Part shown: positions 54,353 through 64,000 of the stretch, in pieces | Layout of the letters: every line of letters begins with the position of its first letter | Numbering within the stretch: the stretch's first letter is position 1 | NCBI GenBank assembly: GCA_963457665.1 | Contig: OY735219.1 | Location: forward strand, 36,176,477-36,240,476 | Direction: 5' to 3' | Length of the DNA stretch: 64,000 nt | Origin: Thysanoteuthis rhombus | Taxonomy: Eukaryota > Mollusca > Cephalopoda > Oegopsida > Thysanoteuthidae | Notes under the pieces: model-generated | Database searches by the model: none | Told to the model about the DNA's origin: nothing | Seen by the model: only the letters and a program-made list of their open reading frames with translations | Position numbers and translations under genes: made by a program

Positions 54353-54599
54353 TAAAATCTTGTACCATCCATTGTTTCTGATAGCACTTCTCAATAATGT
54401 ACATGTTTTCCCGAACAAATCAGAAAGAAATACTGCACAAAATGATATACAGTGAGAACAAAATGATACAGAAGCATATATATATAGAGAGAGTACAAAT
54501 TGATATGGAAGTGTATGCATATTCTGATCAAGCCATTCTTGGCAAAACATGTTAATGAAAACAATTCAAGTTTCTTTCCACATAGTCCTTTCTAATATT

Positions 54600-55345
<746 letters not shown>

Positions 55346-58300
55346 TGTGTATGTATGTATGTATGTATGTATTTGTATTGTTGTATACATATATCTGTAC
55401 ACATCATGCAGGATATGCAAAAGCTGAATGCAAAAACTTATACTAGCCCCAAACCAAAACATATTTTACATTGCTCCAGGATAGGCTTGAACCTCTAACA
55501 AACACCTGCTGGATAGAGAGACTCCTGCTTCCAGACAAAGCACCTCTCTCTCTCTCTCCCTCTCTCTCTTCCTTAGCTCTTCAATTAACATCTGCTAATG
55601 TATCCATTGTGAAAATTTTAGGCAGGAAGATTAAAGATGTGTGCTTTTTTTCCCCCCTTCCCCCACTGTACCCCCTCCCTTGCACACCTCAAGGGGGGGT
55701 TAGAGCAAGAATAAAAACATCTGCTATTGGTCCGTGACAACGACATGCAAGCCTGCCAGCCAGCCAGTGAACATTTGACATTCACCACAACACAACAATG
55801 ATCATTTTTCATTTAAGCTTTTTTTTTTTTTTTTCTTCCCTTGGCTGAGGTTGACATCGAATAAAGCCCCCCTTTTTTTTTTTTTTTAAACGCGCCTTAA
55901 TGAAAACTCTTTTTTTTACCCTGCTTCTATGGTTCCCTCCTCTTTTTTTTCAGGGTCCCAGGGTTAAGGCTATTAATCAAAACTCAATGCTTACTTAAGT
56001 AAGAAGGGCCCTGAACTCTACAAATTATTAATACTTTGGGATTCCATCTTGTTTTGTTGTATTTACGCACAGACACACACTCACTTGAAGGTGATGAGAT
56101 TTTAGGACTCATTTAGTAATGGTAGCCTTTTTTTTTTCAAGTAGTTTGCAACCATTGCTAACCATTCTTTATTTTTATTGTTTGGGAGAGGCAGCTGACA
56201 AGAGAAAAAGAGAAATATTAATGCCCAGGGTTCACTAGAGTGAACTAAGACGGACCTGACTACTTTTGATATGCTTAAAATCCAGAATTCAAAATGTCTC
56301 ATAATCATAAAACAATTGAATAACCAAGTGTGTATGTGTGTATAACACATGCAAACATACACAGGTATATCTTGTTTACTGCAATTAATTACTCAAAAAT
56401 TTTTCTGTATTGTTCAAGGTGGTAGTATCATTTAACATGCTTTTGTTTCAGCTTCTGTTTAGTTAGATTTATTTGTACAGCAATATCTTATGTGCAGAAC
56501 ATTGGAACCTGCACACTCCCAAGGAATTGTTGAACAAAAGAGGAACTAGTTTTCAATGTATTCACAATCATTCTTGCAATAATAAATTACAGAAAACTCA
56601 TTCTAAAAGAACCTTTTAAGGACATGCATTCTAATGGCACATTTGCTTTTATATTCTGGCAAAACTATTGTCTGGACGGCACATAAGGATTTCCATACAT
56701 CATTTCAAAAACTAATATCAGGAAACCCTTGGTATAATGCCACTTAAAGTAATGTAGGGCATTAGACAGTGAAAGGGTAATAAAAAGTCATTTTCAGTCC
56801 CTCATAGAACAACTGTAGACCAAATAGTATGGTTAAGAACACTGATACACATACTAATTGATAAACCTGTCAAAATAAGGCCCCCAAAAGGTCAATAAGC
56901 TTCTTTTTTCTTTTTAATCAGAAACATATTTTTAGAAGGGGCCTAGTTGGAGTACTGATGCCAATTTTTCAATTCTGTAGACAAAATGGTATGGTCAGGA
57001 GTACTGAAACATGTGAACACAAAAACAAACGCATGTACACACGAAAAAAAGTAGAACCATTCAGCCATCTTTGATGGCTATAGCTGTTCAATATTGTTTG
57101 CAATTTTTAGATAACTCATTTTTGTTATTCCCTGAGTTGTTTAAACTAGTATTCTCATCCTTTCATTACTGTATTCTATCTGATGTATTCTTCGTTAATG
57201 GTAAACTCAACAAGGAAGAGAATATCAACCCAAACAATACATGGAATAGAAATAATTATTGTTTGATAAAAATTTATGCATACAGTACTCATCATAAATA
57301 AATGAACAAACAGCCATTTTGTTTCTAATTATTTGAGTGTTAAAAACAAGAACATTATGCAACAACTAAATTTTATTGCAATCAACATAACAAGGTATGA
57401 ATATAGTCTTATTTTGTCATTCTAAATACTAAATTTCTGTGAAACGTCACCCCCTGCCCAAGAATTAAATTGTTGAATGAAAAAAGAAGTTCTTTGTTTC
57501 TATCTTTCTAAAATTTTGTTCAGAATTGAAGTGAACTTGCACAGCTATTTCAAAGAGTTGCCAAATTAGTAGGCTTGAACCCACTTGCTCAATATCTTTA
57601 ATGTTCTCCTGTAATCCTAAGCAATAAAGATTTTGTGCTTGTTCAAATACTTATGAGCAATACTTTTTATATGAACAAACCATCATACAAAAAGTAATTC
57701 TCAATAGTACTTGTTTTATATTCCTGTTTATAACTCTCAAAACTAGGGCAGGGCAGTATATTGACTTTACATGGCATATTTTGAAACACAGTATTAGATT
57801 GAGCAATACCGTTAACATCGACATAGCCACAATGAAACCAATTTCAATTTGGGAGCCAGATCTAGCTTCTTTTAAATTATCAACATGAAAGAAGATGAAA
57901 TTCCAGTACTAAGCCACCTGACAAAGAAATATCTTTGTGCATCAGTCATCAGTTCTTTTTCGAAAAGTTTTTTTCTCTTCAGTTGCAGGGGTAACATTTC
58001 AACTTGCCCTCAGGCATCCCTGAGGCCATTAATAGAAAAAATAATTGTCTACCTCACTAGAAATCTTTTTGTTCTACTTACATTTTCATTTTTAGTTCCC
58101 TATAGTCAGTGTATTCCGTGTTTTTGTTATAGTTAAAAAAGCAGCATTCTCAGAGATATGCTTATTTTTTAAACTTATTTCATTTACTGTAATATTGATC
58201 TCAGTTTGTTTTAATAAAAGGTCTTGTGAAATCTCCTGTGGCTTTGACGGGATATATATCGTATATCAGTATTCAGCCTGACAATACTGGAATACGTATT

Positions 58301-58794
58301 TCTGTCCGTATTGCTAAGCCCTTCTGAAAACCAAGCAATTCCAAGCGAAATGTCTGCTTGTTCAAATACTTATGACATGCATGTTTGTAGAGTGTGTATT
58401 TAAAAATGGCACTCTCATTGTTTTATTTGTGCAGAGAATTGTCTCTTTTGCAACTGTTCATAATGTAAAATTCTCTCATCTAGATGAGAGGTGTGAAAAC
58501 TCAATTTGAAAAACTGTCCAAGCTAAAAATGGAAGAGCGACATGCACATTCTCAGTGGAAAAGTGTTTACATAAAAATCTTATGCTTCTAGCATTACGAT
58601 TTGTGTGTTATGACCGTGTCAAACCTGTAAACAGGCATTGTCTCTTTATAGGAGACTATTTTTAATGGGAGTGAGAGAGTGTTTGAAAGTTCAAGCTCAA
58701 GAGTTGCTGACTACGAGATGATAACTGAGGTATATAGCGTGGCAAATTTCCAAAGGAAACATTCTATTTGAATATCAGGAAGACTGCAAAATGA

Positions 58795-59440
58795 CGTTAT
58801 TGTATTTGAACAAACATAGTCAGTTCCAACTTTTGTTTGGCCTATGCAATCTCTTCTTCCCGTCTTTAACGCTAACATGTTTCAGATGATTCATTCTATA
58901 GCCTTCTTCAGATGTAATATGTAATATCTGTAAGGAAAGAGAGCTGTTATGTTCCTTTCTTTGGTAAACAAAGAATTCAATCTAGTGTCTCTGTTTAGCT
59001 GCGAGGAAAAAATGTGGTCATTAATACAGCAACTGGAACAATTTTTTTCTCCTCTGCTCAACAGGAACACAAGATGGAATTTTTTGTTCTACAAAGGAAG
59101 GAATAGAGAACCTTTGTATGTCAGAAATTATGGCACATGCTGTACTGAACACATTGCTAAAATAGAATAACTCATTTTACAAGGGCGGCAGTTGACGTTT
59201 GAATTTTGTTTGATACAGTTTTAGCCTTGGTATCATCATCAGAAGAGACTGAAAAAATAGACTAACTTTCCTTATGGATATTACATATTACACCTGAAAG
59301 AGTCTGTAGAATGAATCAGCCAAAAGAGTATGTTAACATAAGAGATGAGAAGAAGAATGAATCAGCCAAGACATTATGTTAACATCAGAGATGAGAAGAG
59401 GAGATTAGATTGTCCAAACAAAAGTTGGAAAGTTAATGAC
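58795..59440. mobile_element. Inverted pair of Penelope-tail-like sequences
   Basis: Minus-strand 58930 down to 58800 reads ATATTACATATTACATCTGAAGAAGGCTATAGAATGAATC and further to CCAAACAAAAGTTGGAAC. Plus-strand 59278-59430 repeats the same series with ATATTACATATTACACCTG, GTAGAATGAATC and CCAAACAAAAGTTGGAA. The motif resembles the terminal repeat of Penelope-like or DIRS-like elements, which often ends in CTGAAGAAGGC...GAAAC. No transposon protein was recognised between the arms. Confidence 0.6.
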
Positions 59441-59887
59441 TCTTCTCAAAGTTATAAACAAAAACATAAGTCAGCCATTGAAAGAAAAACATACAGTTGA
59501 TACTGACAGAACTTCCTTAAGGGAAAACATCTAACTTGACCAAACATACAAGTCATCAATTAATGTTGCAAATGTTTCTTGAAAGGTAGAATTTAAACTG
59601 AAAACAGCTTTGTCATTGGCCTACAATATTATGGGGTTTGAATTACTTCAGTTGATGCCTGGCTACGATATATTTCACAAAGGGTTTGAGTAAAAAGAAA
59701 ACATCATTAAAAATTTATGGATTGAAACATTTTTTTTCTATTCCTCGGAACATTATAAGGAAACAATTTGAATGAAAAAACACTGATGGAACATACTCTA
59801 CTTTCCTCTCTAGATTTGTCCTTGCAATCTATGAAGAAGATACGGTGTATGTGCGTGTGTGCATCTATGTATGTGTTTATGTATATA

Positions 59888-59945
59888 GGGCACTGGTTCC
59901 CAACCACAGGGCCTTGGACTGGTACTGGGATACACAGCATGTGTT
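59888..59945. mobile_element. Possible hAT end fragment
   Basis: CACTGGTTCCCAACCACAGG followed by GGACTGGTACTGGG resembles the left terminus of many hAT MITEs. No matching right end or 8-bp duplication was found. Confidence 0.35.
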
Positions 59946-62304
59946 TACCGGGTTGCTAGGAAACAATATCATTCGGCAATATTTCTTTGTAAAATAAAAA
60001 CAACATTTCCTTGAATTTTGATAACGAATTTGTTAGATAAACCCATTTAGAAACAAAATTGAAAGTATTGGTCACTTATAGTTGACTTTTCACCTATATC
60101 AAGATTGTGGTTAATCCTTATCAGCCAGTAAGCAATAATATTGATAATATCAAATCAGTGGAGGAAGGGTACAGAACAGCAGGTATTGGAGATATATACC
60201 AGGTTGTTCAACATGTCACTGACAATTTGGGGGAAGGAGAAAAGAAAGGATGAAAGATAAGATAAGAAAAGAATGGATAATAATCAGAATGCATAATGGT
60301 CATCAACACGAACAAGGAGAATAATAGTATAAAACTTAAAGCCATTTTACCTGCTTTTCTTTTTATATCGAAAATGTTGGCACAAATTATCTCTTGAATT
60401 CATAAAAAAATCAAAAATCATTCTTGAAGGGAGTAACTTAAAATGAAGTGTACGAAAACTAAAAATCTATGTACACGAAATTGCAGACACAAAGAACAAT
60501 ATTCTGACATTCTACTGACAGAAAATTTCTATTATTTTTAATTCTATTCATCAGAGAATTCCAATGTCGATTATGAAGGGTTACAAGCAGTCCATGAATT
60601 TAAGAGTTAAACCCACTAATCGATGAAATAACGGAAACAAAATTCCATTTGTTCTATATGAATGGAGGCCTTCTGGATGAAAAACAGCAAAAGCTACAGA
60701 CCCTGAAATCAAATAGCATTCTGAAATTGATTTTATATGAATACTAAGCTCCATCAAGATTTATTCAACTATCTTGGTGTCAAATTTGCTGACTAAATGT
60801 ACGTAAGCACACATTAAAAAAAGAACTGTTTATTAGGGATAAAAATGTTTTGGTCCCAAACCATACTTGACTTCAAGGTCATCATGATTGAGGCAACATA
60901 GCTGTTGTTTTTGTAGCAACATATGTATGAAATTACACATGAATGCATATGTATGGGGGTTTATTAAGTGGACCTACACAAAAGCTGAAGACCTATGTAT
61001 ACAAAATCGCAGACATACGGAACAATATTCTGACATTCTGCTTTTGTCACTGGACATTGGTGCTGAGAATAAGCGTAAACAACTTGTCATATACTCTTAC
61101 TGCCTCTTCTTCTTATCATCTTCTGAAATGCTTGTGCAGAGGCAGAGACAATGGCTAGCATAAGTTCTTACAGATAAGATACAAGACTTCAAATGTTGCT
61201 TTTCAAACCAGCCAGACTTCCACTTTGGAAAAAATTATGTTGGTATGTTTGAGCTTTTGTAATACCAACAATACTCATGTGGTATAAATATCATGTATGA
61301 ATTCAGAGTACGGTCAGAACGTGTTTGACATACTGGTTCTCGTAAAATCAACGAAGTTGAGGCTTGTCGAGCCGGTTCAATACTTAGATGGTGTACTGTA
61401 TAGAAATAACAAGCACTGTAAGTAAATGGGAAGAAATCCCTACTATATCACTTTGAGGTTTAAAGTTTGGGATAAGGTTCTAACATCTCTAGAAATCAGC
61501 CAATTACAGAAACATTGATGACAAACCTAAATAAGACAGAGTGTTTTCCATGAGCCATGTTCCTTATGGAGTAAAGGGCTCAACTAACTAATATTTGTGT
61601 ATTTATAAACATTGCAGTCCCCACTTCATACAAACATCTGATTGAATTCTGAAACTGAAAGGTTTTACATTTGATATTCAATCCAAGCTGTGTGCGAAAG
61701 CAGGAGTATTCACAACAAATTGGTTATATTCCATCATCAAAGTACTTGATCACACTAAGTAAATTATTATCTAAGCACATTCAACAGTTATAAGGAAGAA
61801 GAAACTGGTAAAAAGTGCTTTGAAATAAATGAGATTGTAAATGATGCATAGACCATTGCTGATTGTTAAAATGAAAAATGTTAATTACAGAGTAGACTTA
61901 TTAATTCTACTTTTTTTTGTGAATGCTCAAAATATTCGGGTTCATTTTAGTTGAACATAACCAAGAAAATGCAGAGTAACACCATGTTTTTGATATTTTT
62001 ACGTACAGTGCAATTCTGAATCATTTGAATACTGTCATCATTTTTTAACAATATGGATAAATTAGTAAATGAAAAACTGCAAGCACTTTTCTACTTTTGT
62101 TCGACTGGCATAGAATGTGATCTCTGTATAACAAATATAACTCCAAATGTTTTGATCTTTCATCTGACATCCTTCTTCTGAATAAAAATGATAGTCTTGT
62201 AAAGCTAAAAGTTTTTGTTTTATTCAATTCATCATAATATTGGCTAATATCAATGTTTTTCCATTACTTTGTTTTTTTCTCTCTTCACATTTCTCTTTAT
62301 GTTT

Positions 62305-63190
62305 CCACATATTTAATAGAGCAAATTAAATTCATTTACATAAATGAGAATCGAATCACCATAGCCTAACAAATGGCTCGCCTAATCAGCTAAGAGGGCA
62401 AAAGACTATTCTCTCTTCAAATGTCTGTGTGTCTGTGGATATGTACGTCTCTGTGCACTTTGGGTTACATTTTTGGGGTTACAGTCTTGAAATTTTTTCA
62501 TGAGTACACCACTAGGCATTATCGAAATTTTTTTTCCGTTTTTCTCAAAAAAGTGCTATTTTGGGTCTCTATGGTCATTTTAGACCATCATCATCATCAT
62601 CATCAGTCTCTTAACATCCGTTGTTGGACATAGACCTTCCCCAGAATCCGCCATACTTCTTTATTGTGGGCATCGCAGAGCCAGTACTATCTCGATTTGT
62701 CTAGCTCGTCTCTCAATCTAATACTCTGCCTGCCTCAATTGTGCATGAGATCTCTGGGGATTCATGTTGTGAGTTGCGAAGTTCATTGGTTGTCTGCCAT
62801 TCTTGCGACATGGTCAGCCCATTGCCAGTTGAGTTTTTCAATGGATTCTATGATGTCCCTGACTCCTGTCTTCTCCTGAATGTATTGTGCTGTCTTGTGG
62901 TCACTCCATGTGTGGTTGAGCATAATTTTTTCAAGTACACGTTGCATGGTTCTAAATTTGCGGGTCTGTCTCCAGGTTAGGTTCCATGTTTCAGCTCCAC
63001 AGGTGACTATTGGGAGGATACATTAGTTGTATAACCTACTTTTTTGGATTGATGGGATCTTTTTGTTCAAGGCACAAATCTTATGCTGATAATTTTAGAT
63101 AAAATATCTATTTTCCAGATGATCTTAATTAGTTCTGGAACATGCATAGGCTGCATTGATTCATTCATGTGAGGTACAGATATTATCGAT
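62305..63190 (+). repeat. Dispersed repeat split by a LINE insertion
   Basis: 62305-62580 and 63035-63190 together match 43225-43700 (CACCATAGCCTAACAAATGGC; CTTGAAATTTTTTCATGAGTAC; ATAATTTTAGATAAAATATC). The RTE-like fragment at 62580-63020 lies between the two parts. Confidence 0.7.
62580..63020 (-). pseudogene. RTE-like LINE 3' fragment inserted in an older repeat
   Basis: The minus strand starts at GTCACCTGTGGAGCTGAAAC (coding a YGAETW-like segment) and ends in a (CATCAT)n run at 62584-62603 on the plus strand. Flanking sequence on both sides matches a repeat that is uninterrupted at 43225-43700, so the LINE inserted into it. Confidence 0.8.
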
Positions 63191-63415
63191 ATTATTATTC
63201 TGCATGTTTGCATGTACAGCCATACAAATGCTGTTCAACCGAGGATCAGAGTAGTATCAAACTGATATTATGGGCCTCCTGAGTTAGAATCAGTTACGCT
63301 TTTTCACTGAGAAATCAACATGATATTTAGTGGGGAGGAATAGGGGAGAGAAAAAAAAAGTTGTGAGGGAAACTAGAGAACAATTAAAAGGAAAAACTGG
63401 CTGGAGGGAAATAAA

Positions 63416-63418
<3 letters not shown>

Positions 63419-63450
<32 letters not shown>
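63419..63450. repeat. (TA)n microsatellite
   Basis: About 16 AT units in otherwise purine-rich plus-strand sequence. Confidence 0.95.
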
Positions 63451-63455
<5 letters not shown>

Positions 63456-64000
63456 GAGAGAGGGGAAAAAGATGAAGACAAAAGAAAGACAAAGACACGC
63501 TTGCTGGATGAATTAATATCAAAATGCAATGAACATAGAAAGATAGGAAGACAGATAGGGATGGTAAGGCATAGAAACTGCAATACATTAAAATTCTTCA
63601 TGGATGGATAGAGCAAAAGGAAGATGAAAGAGAGGATGCAGTTGGAAATCTTTGTGCATTCATTTTTCCCTTTTTTGCATACGGAACTAATTCATGTTTG
63701 TTTGATATTTTGATAAATCATGGACAGGCAACAAATATTTGAAGGGATAAGGGAGATAATGAGTCGATAAGATATGGGATTAGTGAAGAGCAGAGGCATG
63801 TGATAATGGATTGTCAACACCCATGGAATTTCCACAGGTCCAGCAAGTAAGAATGAATTGTCTTTGTTACATAGTATATCAAACACACGGATACTTTATC
63901 TAGCTTGTGGTTGGCTATCAATCTTACCTTGATCAATGAAGCTCTTTCCCCAGCAAATATCAATGCTATTCATTTTATGAACCTCAGAAGAATAAAAAAA

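Noticed and set aside
59888-60010. Third full hAT MITE suspected from CACTGGTTCCCAACC
   Set aside because: The right terminus and 8-bp duplication could not be found; kept only as a low-confidence end fragment.

Overview
The window is an AT-rich, intron- and repeat-dominated piece of animal genome. It carries one recognisable protein-coding gene, on the minus strand: a MYT1/MYT1L/ST18-family (myelin transcription factor 1) CCHHC zinc-finger gene. Eight exons can be joined by splice signals, reading-frame phase and family motifs. From 5' to 3' they are 42592-42626, 28915-28972, 18027-18048 (a 22-nt microexon), 16255-16317, 12968-14445 (a large acidic exon), 4912-4981, 3201-3241 and 992-1082. 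The gene runs off the left edge of the window in the middle of the third zinc finger. The frame stays open through every junction, giving at least 610 residues counted from the ATG at 42598-42600.

Organism: long introns, abundant (TA)n and (GA)n arrays, several tRNA-derived SINEs ending in short AT-rich runs, RTE-like LINE 3' ends with (ATG)n-type tails, mariner and hAT debris and low CpG suggest a mollusc, most likely a coleoid cephalopod such as an octopus. This is an inference from genome style; nothing seen fixes the species.

Layout: 1-5 kb holds the exons for finger 3 (first part) and finger 2. The 5-13 kb intron holds tRNA-SINEs, simple repeats and a large palindromic fold-back element at about 10.1-10.4 kb. 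13-18 kb holds the acidic exon, the finger 1 exon and the microexon, with a hAT-like MITE and an RTE-like fragment between them. The 18-29 kb intron holds a dispersed ~450-bp repeat (two copies), a polypurine tract and an RTE-like fragment. The 29-42.6 kb intron holds a TTAA-bounded MITE, a LINE 3' end, a 46-47 bp minisatellite, two 5S-rRNA-derived sequences and a complete but dead mariner (37864-39061, matching TIRs, TA duplications). 42.6-64 kb lies upstream of the first recognised exon and contains repeats only: two related fold-back elements with tRNA-like cores, a second RTE-like copy with a visible FADD motif, a ~740-bp AT minisatellite, and inverted repeats resembling Penelope-type terminal sequence.

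No rRNA operon, functional tRNA gene, CRISPR or bacterial-type operon is present. No clear undescribed multi-gene system was found. The most interesting non-coding signals are the 5S-derived pair, the fold-back elements with tRNA-like cores, and the identical intron position in each zinc finger.
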